A DNA stretch of 64,000 nucleotides from Thysanoteuthis rhombus (lineage: Eukaryota; Mollusca; Cephalopoda; Oegopsida; Thysanoteuthidae). Below are positions 10,765 through 22,439 of the stretch, piece after piece. The DNA lies in the NCBI GenBank assembly GCA_963457665.1, contig OY735216.1:42187294-42251293 (forward strand), written 5' to 3'. Position numbers and translations under genes: made by a program. The notes under the pieces were generated by a model. That model did no database searches. It saw only the letters and a program-made list of their open reading frames with translations, and was not told the origin of the DNA. How positions within the stretch are numbered: the stretch's first letter is position 1; the number at the start of each line of letters is the position of its first letter.

Positions 10765-12270
10765 AAAACGATTCGGTTGCTTGGTCAGAACGCTGATACC
10801 AAAAGAGATTAGTAGACAGTTCAACTTCCGGGTAATGAGAATTGCAAATTCTTCCGGAAAATGGGATCCCAACATGGACTTGGCGGATCAAGGATAATTA
10901 ACAATTGCTTCTGTGTTTATTACCTGTTGGTCAGAGATTTATACGAGAATGCTTCCGTGTTGATGAAGTTCCATAATGAACCAGTCTCCACATTCTGCAG
11001 TAAATTCATCCATTTCTTGTTGCTCTCAGAGTATTAGGGGCCGGAGGACTTTGTGAAGATTGATCCCCGCCAACGGGTGAGGCTCTCTATAAGCTTACGA
11101 TACCAGGTATTCGATCAACCATTCAGGTAATCACCGCTCTCGATGTTGTTAACTTCGGTGTTCATACGAGGACCGGTGTGTCCATCACAATTCGACCGTA
11201 AATTTGGCGAATAATTTCAAGTCGCATTCTTTTAACAAGGTTTATAAATTTTATCCCCTGCCTTTAATATAAGTTTCCCAGAGTTAAGGTGTGAAATGAG
11301 CACGAAGAAAGACTGGTTGAATATCTGATCAAAAATGTTCTATTTGAAGCAATGATTTCTCTCCCTCCCCCATGATTCTATGTTGATGATATGTATGTGA
11401 TGGTCACAAATTCAGTGAAAGCAAGAATTATGATTTCCATATTATTGAACATCTTATTACGGATATGAAGTTCAAAATGCTTGAAAAGATGATAATCAAT
11501 TAAAGAACTGTTATGTGAATTTTGATGGATGCTGCAAGACTTTATATCTTACACAGTCAGATGGGGGTCATGTGGCCTTGCATTGCCATGGAACATTTTA
11601 TTTAATCCGTGTGGGACCTGTTTCTTCAATGTTTTCATGTTGATTGAGTTCAGTAATTAACCAAATCCCATTTTCCCAATTCAAATAAAGTGTTTTCATT
11701 TTATTCCATGACTTTATTATATATTTCACAACTTTTGTTCAGATTTCTGAGAGGTTGAATCATTCATTATTATACGAAATGCCATCGGAAGTACTCAGCC
11801 AAAAAGATTTGGAATTTACAAAAGATTGATAAGCTAAAATATGCTCCTCAGTCTCATTAGTAACCCCCAGAAACTGGCTACGGCACGAGCCAACCTTGAG
11901 TTACGTGATGACAGAGAGGCGGGCAAAGAAGATTGATGAATTATAGTAATCATGAACCAACTCTCGATTGGCCTTGAAACGCGACTGCCACTCAAAAAAC
12001 CATGATTGACCTAGAAACGATCAGAAATGTTCGGAAGAAGCCTGACGAAGAATTTCAAACATCTCAGACGCAGATATGCTGAGCTTCCCGCAAAATTTGG
12101 TGCTGATCACAGAGATGTTTCCACGCAACGTCACAAAACTTCGCATAAAAACGAGTAGATAGTATGGAGGTTGAGTAACAATGAGCGTCAGCAACGCGTA
12201 AAATAACAGCATGTAGAGTCCGGTAATCTTTTTATTTGTGAAGACTAGAGTCCTAATCTTAGGTGCTGGG
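10765..12270. other. No recognisable feature
   Basis: About 1.5 kb of unique AT-rich DNA with no frame above 63 codons. It could be a decayed element or plain intergenic or intronic DNA. Confidence 0.4.
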
Positions 12271-12278
12271 GTTACAAT

Positions 12279-12325
12279 TATATATGTATATATATATATA
12301 CATATATATATTGTTATAATGGGAC

Positions 12326-12385
<60 letters not shown>

Positions 12386-12400
12386 TACCCATTATAACAA
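12279..12400. repeat. (TA)n array enclosed by a 13-bp perfect inverted repeat
   Basis: TTGTTATAATGGG at 12311-12323 and its exact complement CCCATTATAACAA at 12388-12400 enclose about 27 TA units. A second TA/TATG run lies just upstream. Either it is the remnant of a short TIR element whose interior is now (TA)n, or a hairpin-forming palindrome. Confidence 0.8.
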
Positions 12401-12573
12401 GATACATATGGAACATTAAAAAAACACTATATAAAATTACATCAGTTTCATTAAAAGATATTGAGAAATAAATGACTGGAGGGATACAAAAAATCCTTCG
12501 AAAAGTTTTTCAATGGGTTTAGTGCTGAAAAATGTTCAAGATTTCTAGACTGTCCCCTTCCCCCCTCTCTCCG

Positions 12574-12637
<64 letters not shown>
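12574..12637. repeat. Palindromic microsatellite (CT)n(TA)n(GA)n
   Basis: About ten CT units, eight TA units and thirteen GA units form one near-perfect self-complementary block. Confidence 0.95.
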
Positions 12638-12639
12638 CA

Positions 12640-13420
12640 ATTCTATCCGCTGAATACGGTGAATATCTGCTGAATATTGTACACTTTGAATATTGGGGTC
12701 CAGGGTGTAATATGCAAAATAGACTGGAAGTTATTCCCCATTGTTTGAAAATGAGGGATTGGAAAAAATTATTAAAAAAACTCCGTTTAAGATTGTGTAT
12801 CTAATCATTTTTATTAAATTGTTTTGCGTTAAATTGTTATTCCGTTGTTTTCTAATAGACTCACATTGTTTCGTAAGGAAGGTTTTTTGTTTATGTCTGA
12901 CTCCCAAATTCAAATAGAATCATGCAAGGGGAATAACCATTAGTCACTGACGCATATTACACTACGGAAATCATTTTTCAAAAAGTATCGTGAAAACTTC
13001 CCAACCAAGCTTCATAAAACCTTTGCATGGTCACCAAAGAAACATGTAGTTTTGATACATTATTCATGGTGGAATATAACTCACTTTTCTGTCCAGTTTC
13101 GAATGCTTGTCGTCCATTATCGACTTGGTCTAGGATAGTAGTACTTATTCTGGAAGCTTTTTATTGACTGTCGCCTGCAATTAGTCTATTTGGGAACTAA
13201 TTATTCGAGTCGATCGATAACTTCTCTTGGAGCTCATAGTAGAGGAATCCTTGCTAATCACACCATATGCAGCGCTGGTGACGATTATTTACAGCCTTAT
13301 TTTTTGTAGAAACTGCAAAATGTATATAAATGTTTTTTTTTTCTAGTTGAATCACTTTGAGCATCCCTTAAAGATATTCTGATCAAACGAATTTGGCAGA
13401 TTTTCATTTATTTCTAGAGC
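12640..13420. other. No recognisable feature
   Basis: Unique AT-rich sequence without a supported element. Confidence 0.4.
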
Positions 13421-13424
13421 TAGT

Positions 13425-13450
13425 GTACAGGGTGTCAATAATCGTTATCA
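13425..13450 (+). mobile_element. Possible mariner terminal repeat
   Basis: TACAGGGTGTCAATAA resembles the T-A-C-A-G-G-G-T-G-T-C start of many mariner terminal repeats. No partner end or transposase was found nearby. Confidence 0.25.
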
Positions 13451-13699
13451 GTATTGATAGCATAATCTCCTTCTTTTCAAGTAGATGAGCCTTCCGAACG
13501 TTTACTGCTGCTTTATCACGTTTGCTCCACAATCATTTGTGCTTCACTTTGTGGTGGAGAAACCGCTATTCATCGCCTGTTCATTGTTTCAAGAATAAGC
13601 ATTCCATTACCGAGGGAGCTTGCTCTGTTATGTCGTAACACCATCAATATGGGTCCGCTACAGCTTGAAATAATCACTCGCCATTTATTCTTCTGGTTG

Positions 13700-13940
13700 C
13701 ACTTTCCACACGCAACATGTACTACATGTCATACGTTCTACACGCCTCATGTTCCTCACGCTACATATTGCAGATAACAGATGTTCCACACACCATAAAG
13801 TCGACACGCCACATGTGTCAAAGGCCTCACCTTCTACATGCTACGTTCTGTGAACCTCATAATCTTTATACAACATGTTCCACGTGTTCTAACCACAACA
13901 TGTGGAACACAATACATATTCCACACGCATCCCTTTGCAC
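13700..13940 (+). repeat. Degenerate short tandem repeat (CACATGTTCCACACGC-like)
   Basis: Words such as CTACATG, CACGCC, ATGTTCC and CCACACGC recur about every 20-24 bases across the block. The 81-codon frame here is a translation of the repeat. Confidence 0.65.
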
Positions 13941-14034
13941 AATTCATTTTCTTGTAGAGTAGTAATTCAAGTGTCAGGACACTTTTTTGAGAAACAGTTA
14001 TCACTTGCGTTAGAGTTTGTTAGTTCACCCCGGA

Positions 14035-14370
14035 GACCAATTAGCCTTTGTCGTGACTTTGATACTAAGTGATTGCCCAATTTTTGTGGCCTAGTATCAG
14101 ACTCTGCTGAACAGTAAATATCATGGCAGCTTTTCTTAGCTTGAAGATTTGTAAGTTTCTTTTGAGGACCTATCCACTCGCAGGGTGCCCAACACTGTAG
14201 CTTTGTGCAATCCTGAGATGAGCAGAGAAAATAAGTCGAGAGGCTCCTTTTTCTGGGAAGTTTGTTGTTTTGTTATCGTTGTAGTGATTCTGATTCTTAC
14301 TGAATGACCAATTATCGTAGCCTTATACCGTACTAAGGTTTGTAAATACTCATGGACGACTTAGGATTGT
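14035..14370 (+). repeat. tRNA-like tandem block, family F (two to three units)
   Basis: GTGACTTTGATACTAAGTGA and GATTCTGATTCTTACTGAAT are each followed by a C-CAATTNTNGTRGCCT segment. The same order of words (ACTGAGTGCCCCAATATTGT then GGCCT) occurs in the larger array at 39.5-40.1 kb. Confidence 0.45.
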
Positions 14371-14454
14371 GACATTGTGAATTTAAGTGTTTAAAGGGAC
14401 GGTTTAGTGATAGCAAGTACAGTAATTGTTTTAACGGGTACCTTTCCTGCATTA

Positions 14455-14765
14455 TAGCTGTGTCCACACAGTATCTCCAAAATTTCACGATGAATATAAA
14501 TGAGATTTTAATGGGATATTGGGCCCTGGCGTAAGGAAGGATTGGTTAAATTTGGGGGCGGATCCAGGGATTCTTTTACGCTTGGAAGATATTTGTTTCC
14601 CTTTTCCTTCATACATTTATGTTTTTATTCATATTTGTCCACACAATATTTCTAATATTTCTCAATGAATTCTGATGGTGAAATCTGTTGTTGAATACAG
14701 GGATTTTCCACAATTACCTCCCCTGCATCGGAACTATTCATAAAACTTATTCTCATTCAGTTTTT
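14455..14765 (+). repeat. 175-bp repeat, family D (array 1)
   Basis: Two units begin TGTCCACACAGTATCTCC and TGTCCACACAATATTTCT, about 177 bp apart. Each is followed by a TCAATGAAT..GA block and a GGCGGATCCAGGGATT block or its remnant. The block ends GGAACTATTCATAAAACTTA, as in the copy at 50.9 kb. Confidence 0.65.
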
Positions 14766-15049
14766 AGTTGTTTTCACATTCTATTGGATACTAATCGGTC
14801 GGTCTGTCGGTCCCACTTCCGATAAACAATAGAAATAAAGGGGAAGGAAGATGTGTGATGTCATTAAAAAATGTAACTTCATTAAAAATGATTTTTGATG
14901 ATATCATAATGGAAAAGAACCAGAAAATGGCCAAAAAACAGGAAAATGGCAACTAAGAATTTTTACTGAAAATAATACTTGCAGAATATTTCATATTGCA
15001 ATATTCTACCAGTATGAGAACCGATTGAAACGAAAGAAAGATTACTTGC

Positions 15050-15140
15050 TGTTCCTCCTCCTTCAGTTTACGTTACTAGTACCACAGATGGTGAGTGCAT
15101 CGTTGAACTTATGGTTCTTGTTCAGTGAAAATAGTTTGGC
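15050..15140 (+). repeat. Copy of the 7.14-7.21 kb repeat end
   Basis: GTTCCTCCTCC...CATCGTTGAACTTATGGTTC matches the end of the 130-bp tandem repeat at 7.1-7.2 kb. Confidence 0.6.
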
Positions 15141-15359
15141 AGATATCTGAGTTCTTTCTCGTAGCGTATTCTTGTCTATTTTCCTGCTTTATTTATTTTC
15201 GTCGTTATTTCCAGGAAGTTTTCTCCCAGAATAAATTAGATTTGGATATGGAATAAATTTCTCTCCGGACAGAAACAAACGAAACGAATCGGATTTCCTT
15301 CGATTAAACGAAGGTCGGTCTATCGATTGGCTTATTAGTGAATTGATTACCGTATCTGT

Positions 15360-15861
15360 TGGGTTATCCCCCTTTTCTTTTTCCCTTTTTCTTCTTAAAG
15401 TTATTTTTCATTCCCTTTTTTCTTTCTTTCTTCGCATTATTTTTCTAATTCCATCTACCCCTTTCTCTTTCCTTTTGTTTTTATTCTTACAGTCCATGTT
15501 CTTCTGCTCCTTCATTTCTCTTCTTTATTTCTTCTTTTTCTTCTTCTTCTTCTTGCAATTTTTCTACTTCTTCTATTTATTCTTCTTGTTCTTTTAACTA
15601 TCTTCTCTTTTTCTTCTTTCTCCTCTTACTTCATCTTATACTGCCCCTTCTTCAATTCTTTTCTTTTTCCTCTTCTTCTTTAATTTCCTCTTGTTCTTTC
15701 ATTCATTTCCTATTTTGTTCTCCTTCTCTTTCTCTTTCCATTTTTTCTTATTTTAATACAACTGCTCCTCCTCAAATCACTTCTCTTTTCTTCTTCTTCT
15801 TCTTCTTCTTCTTCTTCTTCTTCTTCTTCTTCTTCTTCTTCTTCTTCTTCTTCTTCTTCTT
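15360..15861 (+). repeat. Pyrimidine tract ending in a pure (TTC)n array
   Basis: About 430 bases of T/C-rich sequence run into about 24 uninterrupted TTC units at 15788-15861. The lysine-rich minus-strand frame and the phenylalanine-rich plus-strand frame are artefacts. Confidence 0.9.
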
Positions 15862-16338
15862 TATTAAATTGTCCAAATCAGAACTTCCCCTTCCAACCAT
15901 CTTCCAACCATGATAAATTCGATTCCATTCAGCGAAGGTAAAAATAGTATTGAGAAACATGGACGTAATTTCCGAGGATCCTAGCTCAGAGCTAAGAACT
16001 CTTCGATAAATGGACATCTTTTCTCCATCCTCTCGAATTTGTCCAGGCGGACATAAATCCTGGGGCGAGTTTATTTTCCAGCAAATCAATCATCTTTCCG
16101 AAATAAAAGAAGGGGTCAGTCGCATAAGCGAAGAGACAGAAGGGGATATTGGATCGGCGACAAGTTAGAGGTTTACGGTTAAGGTTAGAGGGAAGTAGGT
16201 ATTGAAAGACAAAATGACCAACAGATAGAATGCAGGGACTGCATTGTTTACGAAAGCAGATTAAGATTAAAGGATGAAAACAAACAGAAGAATAGATGGT
16301 CCCTTGGACTGGCTTGGCTTTGAAAGACAAGAAATGAA

Positions 16339-16399
16339 TTCTTCTTCTTCTTCTTCTTCTTCTTCTTCTTCTTCTTCTTCTTCTTCTTCTTCTTCTTCT
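16339..16399 (+). repeat. (TTC)n array
   Basis: About 20 pure TTC units, 550 bp downstream of the first array and in the same orientation. Confidence 0.95.
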
Positions 16400-17470
16400 A
16401 GAAGTTGAGTGCAGCTGAAGGTTAGGTTAGTGTTGGGGGTAGAGGGACGCTCTTCAAAATGACCAGAATGCAAAAAAATGAATGATGAGATTGAGCAAAC
16501 GGGTTGGGGGTGGGGGTAATTGACTTCGAAGTGTTGGAACTGACAGATGAAGTAAGGTTTCCCAATGTCTTTTTCACGCAAAATTGGAACAAAATCTGGT
16601 AGATTCAGTATCAAAATAATCAAATAACTTAAAAACCACAGACTAAGTTTGTGGGATTAATGGATGAAGATATATATTTTTTCATCTATTGTTCATGTTC
16701 TATCTGGTAATTCCAGTGTAAGAGATTTTCATCTCTTGTTTGGAACCAAATAGTTTTGTTCAGTACCGCATTCTCGTAATATTGGTCTTAGAAAATACCA
16801 AATGGGCACCCGGGGCGATTCCCGTTGTCAAGGAAAGGTCCAGAATGTCTTCTCTGGTGGCTTTGAAGTCCAATCCTTGGAAGGCATATTCTTCAACACA
16901 CAATACAAAGGAATTTCCCAGGATGTGAGATTCGGGTGATATAATCAATGGCCGTTTGCATGAATTTAATTATCTTGGAATGATGGTCACAAAAACCTGT
17001 AATCGCAACATACCCATGACGCCTGTATTTCTGGGCAATGAAACCGGGAATAAACTCAGGGGCACAAAATAACCACTGTATAGTACAATAGAAAAATAAT
17101 CCAGAATATCACAAAGAATCGATAAAAACTATTCTTATTTAACTATTTATTGCGGACATGAGGTTCAAAAATCTTGATAACGATGATATAGTCTAGGAAG
17201 AAACTGTTTGGCAGATATGGAGTATACTGCAAGACTTCATACATCAATTCTCTAAATTAAGACGCAGTCTAAATTCAAGACAAGCATTCTTTATTATATA
17301 GAGGTGTTATATGCGTTGTGTAAATAAATTGTCGATTATGTTGAGAATGTCTTGGAAATCTAGTCGAAAGGAATTGTCAGTGACCAGGAAATAATGCAAG
17401 AATTACTGAAAAAATTGGTTCACTGAATGAATCATTTGATAGAACCGAATTGAGGATTAAGTTTGATTAA
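16400..17470. other. No recognisable feature
   Basis: Unique sequence. Two overlapping 62-codon frames around 16.75-16.95 kb on opposite strands show no domain. Confidence 0.4.
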
Positions 17471-17474
17471 GTTT

Positions 17475-17725
17475 GTTTTTACTTCACATTAATGCCATTG
17501 GAAAAGGCATGAATCCATCTCCTCCTCCAGCTTTACATGAAATAGCACAGATTGTGAAGCCACTTCGTCTTTCGAAACCTCTAAGTCAAATAAATATCTC
17601 GCCAACGGACTAAGTAAATAATTATGTGTCATATGAAGCCTGGGCAGAGACAGCTGAAGCCGTACCCAGTGTAAGAGTACTACTTACTTTTTTATCGGAC
17701 ATGTGAATATACATCAATCAAATCT
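17475..17725 (+). mobile_element. tRNA-derived SINE, family S (copy 2), with start of module H
   Basis: TTCACATTAATGCCATTGGA and AAAGGCATGAATCCATC match the family body. GGCAGAGACAGCTGAAGCC and CCAGTGTAAGAG match the 3' part seen at 46.4 and 48.2 kb. It is followed by CTTTTTTATCGGACATGTGA, the start of module H. The tRNA-like head is missing or unrecognisable. Confidence 0.6.
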
Positions 17726-18045
17726 GTTTATTCAATCAATAAAGATAATCACGTCAAGGTCTTTTGATAGCATGCCCTGTCTGGACTGGTTGATGAATAA
17801 ATCGAACAAATGGATAAGTTCCTTCTCCAGCCTTTTGATAGGCAGTGATCGCAAAAAAGTTCCCAGTTTTCAAATAACAAGGATGAATGCTGCTGGAATG
17901 AGGAAGCAATTTGCGTAAACTTACATTGCAAATTAAACCCATTAAAAAAACCTTTTCGGGTGCTGAATTGGAAGAAACATAAACGTTTTTCCTAAACATA
18001 AGGAGTATATGTTAGAATTTTTATTTTACATTGATGAAGTCTCTA

Positions 18046-18047
<2 letters not shown>

Positions 18048-18093
<46 letters not shown>
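18048..18093. repeat. (TA)n array
   Basis: About 23 TA units. Confidence 0.95.
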
Positions 18094-18099
<6 letters not shown>

Positions 18100-18321
18100 G
18101 TCATCCACAGAGAGCTGTTTTGATGTATTACATCTCATCAGTGTGGCTATAGACTTTCCATTATCCCACCCAGTACCGCAAAGCAGAATTAAAACCTTCA
18201 CTTCAGATCCGGAGGCCGATATCCTACCTCTGGACTACGGAACTGGGCGGTCAGTAAGGTGATATATCTATTTACACAGAAATTCCTCATCCACCAGAGT
18301 GATCTATTCCTATGAAAGAGT

Positions 18322-18326
<5 letters not shown>
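18094..18326 (-). ncRNA. TA-flanked segment with degenerate hammerhead-ribozyme-like motif
   Basis: This segment of about 230 bp sits between two (TA)n arrays. On the minus strand CTGATGAG (18134-18141) is followed by a 5-bp stem GATGT/ACATC with loop AAT. The conserved GAAA is present as AAAA (18118-18121), and ACAG-CTCT-CTGT then forms a small hairpin. CCAC/GTGG flank the core and could form stem I. The core order fits a type I hammerhead, as found in Penelope-like retroelements and retrozymes. However, the A-for-G change in GAAA and a poor cleavage nucleotide suggest it is inactive, or a chance match. Confidence 0.3.

Positions 18327-18394
<68 letters not shown>
18327..18394. repeat. (TA)n array
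   Basis: About 34 TA units closing the segment that starts at 18.09 kb. Confidence 0.95.
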
Positions 18395-18396
<2 letters not shown>

Positions 18397-18550
18397 TTTG
18401 AAACGATGGACAAATTTCGTTGAGTTAACTTTTTATTTAGTGTTTCCCTGGAAAACCTAAATGGAATTTAACAAAATATCCTTTTAATTTCTTAAATCAA
18501 TTTTTAACGAAGGAGAAAAATTCTTATCAAATCACACATTATTCAGCACT

Positions 18551-18770
18551 CATACATACATATATACATACATGCATACATACATAAATACATACATACA
18601 TGCATACATACGTAAATACATGCATACATACATGCATACATACATATGTGCATACATACATGCATACATATATACATGCATGCATACATACATGCATACA
18701 TACATACATGCATACATACATAAATACATACATACATGCATACATACATACATGCATACATACATACATA
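18551..18770. repeat. (CATA)n/(CATG) tetranucleotide array
   Basis: About 55 tetranucleotide units mix CATA with interspersed CATG. All six frames stay open as M-H-T-Y/M-Y-V-C repeats, which explains several 60-118-codon artefact frames. Confidence 0.95.
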
Positions 18771-19162
18771 GCCAGCCAAACCAACTAAAAAACTGGTGAA
18801 AACTACATTGATAGTTTTGATGGACTTTTTTCGTCCTATTTCCTTGCCAGTAAACACCAGTCGATAAGAAACAAAATGTCTGTGAAAAGAGAGCATCAAT
18901 CTAGTTAATATTCATGTATTCATCGTAGCCTCATGGCTTTAGTTGGGGATTCTTTTCCTGCATTTAGGATACGTCTCGACATTGTCCGTTTGTTAACCCT
19001 CGACTCATTGATTTTTGCCGCGGGGAATTTCCATACAAAAGATACGTTCTTCCTATGCTGCTTCGCATGATGTCGCGGTAAGGCTGGATGGTTATCCTGT
19101 GCAGAGCCATCCAACGTGCAGTACAGTTCTACAAGTGTGATTCACATACCGCTATTTGAAGT

Positions 19163-19225
19163 ACTGTATTTCCGGGCTGGTAAGATGCTATAAGTGGTGA
19201 GACGTACCCTATAATTATATAGATA
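19163..19225 (+). mobile_element. Possible terminus of a widespread nonautonomous DNA element
   Basis: TACTGTATTTCCGGGCTGGT and AAGATGC..TAAG..GTGAGACG resemble a common animal repeat end of the form TACTGTATTTTCCGGCGTAT-AAGACGC. Only one end was seen. Confidence 0.25.
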
Positions 19226-19339
19226 TTTTTGAAAATATACGCAGATTAAATAGCATACCATAACTTATTTACTTGCAAATCCAAGTCACCAATTCAACGG
19301 TTTCAATTCCATCCCTTGATATGTTTCTGGTTTGTGTGC

Positions 19340-19460
19340 GTGTGTTGGGGGAGGGGGGTAGGACAATTTGCAATTTAAGTTTATCTTAGATTGATCTTTT
19401 AGTTTCTGTCAGCCAGCATTCACACTTATGTTTTGGGAAATAGGGATAGGGATATGTTTC
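19340..19460 (+). repeat. Dispersed repeat C, fragment (copy 1)
   Basis: CAATTTGCAATTTAAGTTTA followed by CAGCCAGCATTCACACTTAT matches the middle of the C family. Confidence 0.45.
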
Positions 19461-19514
19461 CTACCATAACAGCAACAAGAACTGTGCGTTCATAAATGAG
19501 GAATGTAAAAGCCA

Positions 19515-19582
19515 TGTTTCCCTACCGTCGATCGAACTCAGTATTCATTGCTAGGAGGTTGTCTTACTGACTGAGCAAACAA
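19515..19582 (-). repeat. tRNA-like sequence (possible SINE head)
   Basis: The minus strand reads GCTCAGTCAGTAAGACAACC, an A-box-like segment. It is followed after about 20 bases by GAGTTCGATCGACGG, close to a B box. No intact acceptor stem was identified. Confidence 0.4.
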
Positions 19583-19589
19583 AAATCAA

Positions 19590-20355
19590 TGATACAGGTA
19601 CTAGATATTATTTCATTCTAATAGATAAACACATTAATGCAAAAATAAAATGTTTGTTTTATTTGTTATGTATACCATACGATACTTGAAGTAATCATCT
19701 TTCTTTGGAATATAAATCAGTGAGGGTTTGACCCTGCAGTTGTCAGTCATGTTGACTACTATTTCCTTCATCTAAACCTTTTAATTGTTTTTCATCACGA
19801 TTTAACTCGTGTCGTCAATCTAGGGCGGTGATTAAACAGTGTGGGTTAGAAGTGATGAACTCACGTCCCTCTTGCTAGATTTTGCCGAAGGTAAACCAAA
19901 TTTAAATTTCTGATTATAAAAAAAATCAACTAAAGAATAAGAATTAGGTAAATAGTAGTCAAAAATTAATGATAATGATTTACAATATTTTCTAACGAGA
20001 ATAAATAATAAAAGAATCGCTAAATTAATTTTAAATTGAGACAGCAAAAATCCATATCCAATTTTCTTTAATATCAAAAAAAAAATATCAGCTTTTAGGA
20101 AATGATTTTAAATGAAAAATTACTCTTAGAAGGCAACACTAGCAATTTAAAGAACGTATTACGAACTGACAAGAGCACTGAAAAAATTACTCGTCTTAGT
20201 TTTTTTTCTTCACTTTTTTTTATGATTATGGCGAAAAACATTATTCATTTCCTTTCTGAAAAGTCTTTGATGGTTCCTGACTGACGCAAAGAAAAACAGT
20301 TATTGATGGGATGATCAATTTTTTTTTCTTTTCTCTCTGCTATACAAGGTTTTGG
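19590..20355. other. No recognisable feature
   Basis: AT-rich sequence. The 81-codon minus-strand frame at 19.8-20.1 kb has no recognisable domain. Confidence 0.4.
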
Positions 20356-20359
20356 ATAA

Positions 20360-20870
20360 TGGAAACGGCGGTCCACCCAAACTCTCGACATCAACATAGT
20401 CGACATCAACACATGTTTTCTTCAGTTTCCAAGTTCTGTCTATCTAGCTGGATGGTTATGAATATATGTATCACAGGTACAAGACGCACTGATGGAGCTA
20501 GAGGGCGGGAGATTTAAACATTTACACCTTATCCTGTCTCGTGAAAATGCTCTTTGGTTTTTTTGGAAATTCCCTCCCAAAACATGTGTTTTTATTGTTT
20601 TTCACCAGAATGATATTTAGTTAGAGGTTTGATTTGTAATGTAAGTTCATGATACACTAGTTCCTTAATTTATGTTCGGCGGCATTCGCGCTAGTTTTTT
20701 TTTTTAACTCCTTTTAGTGTTCCCTACCAACGAGAAGAAAAAAATAACTTATCCATTAATTACCTCTCTCTCCAATTTTTTGATTGATCATCCAAATATG
20801 ACATGCAGCAAAAAGACGTTGGTTACATGACAGTTTCTATTGAGTGAATAACCAGACATGTTCTATTCTG
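20360..20870 (+). repeat. Dispersed repeat C (copy 2)
   Basis: Landmarks in order are GTCTATCTAGCTGGATG, AGATTTAAACATTTACACCT, GTAATGTAAGTTCATG, CGGCATTCGCGCTAG, AACTTATCCATTAATTACC, TTGATTGATCATCC and GTTTCTATTGAGTGAATAAC. All recur in the same order at 23.0-23.4 kb and in part at 24.2 and 47.1 kb. Confidence 0.75.
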
Positions 20871-20980
20871 AATTATACAGTACGAGATGTGGGTAATTTT
20901 CTTTATATTTTCTATGAATGCAATTATTTCCATTTGCTTTTCAATCTATAGCTTACCTATGCAAAGATTGTTGGAATTAA

Positions 20981-20981
20981 A

Positions 20982-21070
<89 letters not shown>
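20981..21070. repeat. (TACA)n(TA)n compound array
   Basis: Seven TACA units pass into about 30 TA units. Confidence 0.95.
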
Positions 21071-21074
<4 letters not shown>

Positions 21075-21178
21075 GGCTTTTTTGAAAAATGCATTATATC
21101 AAACTTTCTTGAAATGAGAGAAAAGGAAAAATAATTATCCTGATAGAGCAGTTACTTCAAAGAAGCGTCGCTCATATC

Positions 21179-21182
<4 letters not shown>

Positions 21183-21238
<56 letters not shown>

Positions 21239-21281
21239 ATATATATACATATATATATATGTATACATATATATGCATATA

Positions 21282-21344
<63 letters not shown>

Positions 21345-21350
21345 TATACT
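21183..21350. repeat. (TA)n array with TATG/TGCA interruptions
   Basis: Two long TA runs flank a central ATATGCATATATGCAT patch. A 112-bp unique segment separates it from the array ending at 21070. Confidence 0.95.
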
Positions 21351-21659
21351 CTTCGTCTGCCTGTTTATTTGTCTCTTTGTACGCACATCTCCAACAGTTT
21401 TAAATGAATTTCAAGGAAAGTTTGTGGAATGATGGGCTATGAGTAAAAAAGACATTGATTCAATTCTTATGGCAGATCCAAGAATCTGTTTTCGATGTAG
21501 CGAGATTCCTCATATGCCAATAGGACTTATTGGGAACAATAGTCTGAAATGTCGATAATCGAAACACAGTTAACTCCCACTCATTTTCGGTCAGTTTCAT
21601 GAATGACAATGAGTGCTTCTTAGTTATACCTCGCCTTTTGAGTTTGGGGGTTATTTTTT

Positions 21660-22290
21660 TGATTCCTTGAACATGTAAATTTTCTCTCTTCGCTCCTCTG
21701 TTTTAAGTTTTACCTTTTCACTTTTTGGCTGTCTTTTTTTTTTTAAATTCTATTCGTCTTCTTTTTTTTTTTTTCATAATCTCTGTCTTTCTTCCTATCT
21801 TACTGACTTGTTTACTCTTCTTTTTTCCATTCCTCTATTTTTTCTCGATTTATTTATAACTTTTTAAATCTTTCCCTTTCACCTTCTTTCTTTTCATTCT
21901 TTATGTTTTCTTTCTTTCTTTTCTCTTTTTTTCTTGTTAATTTCATACTTTCATCCCTACTTCTTCATCTTTCACTTTCTCTCTTTCCGTCTTTCTTTCT
22001 TTCTTATTCCGATCACATGTTCATTCTTCTTCTTTTTTATTTCTTGCTCAATTCATTCATTCATTCCCTTCTTCCTCTTTCTTTCTTTCTGTTTTTATTT
22101 TCTCTTTCTTCCTTTTTACCTTTACATCTTCATCCCTATCGTCCTATTTCTTTCTTTTTTTTTATCGTTCCAATCACAAGTTCTTCCTTTTTTTTCTGTT
22201 TTACTTCTTATCCATTCCGTACATTAATTCCCTTCTTTCTTTCCGTCTATCTTTCTTTCCATCTTTCGTTTAACTCTCACTGCGTCCTTC
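21660..22290 (+). repeat. Pyrimidine-rich tract (TTTC/CTTT)
   Basis: Over 600 bases are C+T-dominated on the plus strand. The 166-codon hydrophobic frame is compositional. Confidence 0.8.
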
Positions 22291-22439
22291 ACCATTGCAG
22301 CCGGTTGCCAGTCCAAGATAAGCCAAATAGATCGTTACAATGCGTCTATTTTAAACGAATAGGGTTGTCATTTATTTGCAATTGTAGTTTTCGAAGGCCG
22401 TGATAAAGATCTCAGTGAAAAAAAAAGACAAGATTAAAA

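Noticed and set aside
10412-10897. 161-codon frame
   Set aside because: Crosses a CT-rich tract; no domain, no splice-site pattern and no related copy.
15772-16623. Poly-lysine and poly-glutamate frames on the minus strand
   Set aside because: Translations of the (TTC)n arrays, not proteins.
18551-18770. CRISPR-like regular array
   Set aside because: Regular spacing comes from a tetranucleotide microsatellite. No spacers and no cas genes, and the DNA is eukaryotic.
18539-18899. M-Y-V-C / M-H-T-Y repeat proteins on both strands
   Set aside because: Tetranucleotide CATA array open in all six frames.
21903-22403. 166-codon hydrophobic frame
   Set aside because: Same reason: pyrimidine-rich low-complexity DNA.
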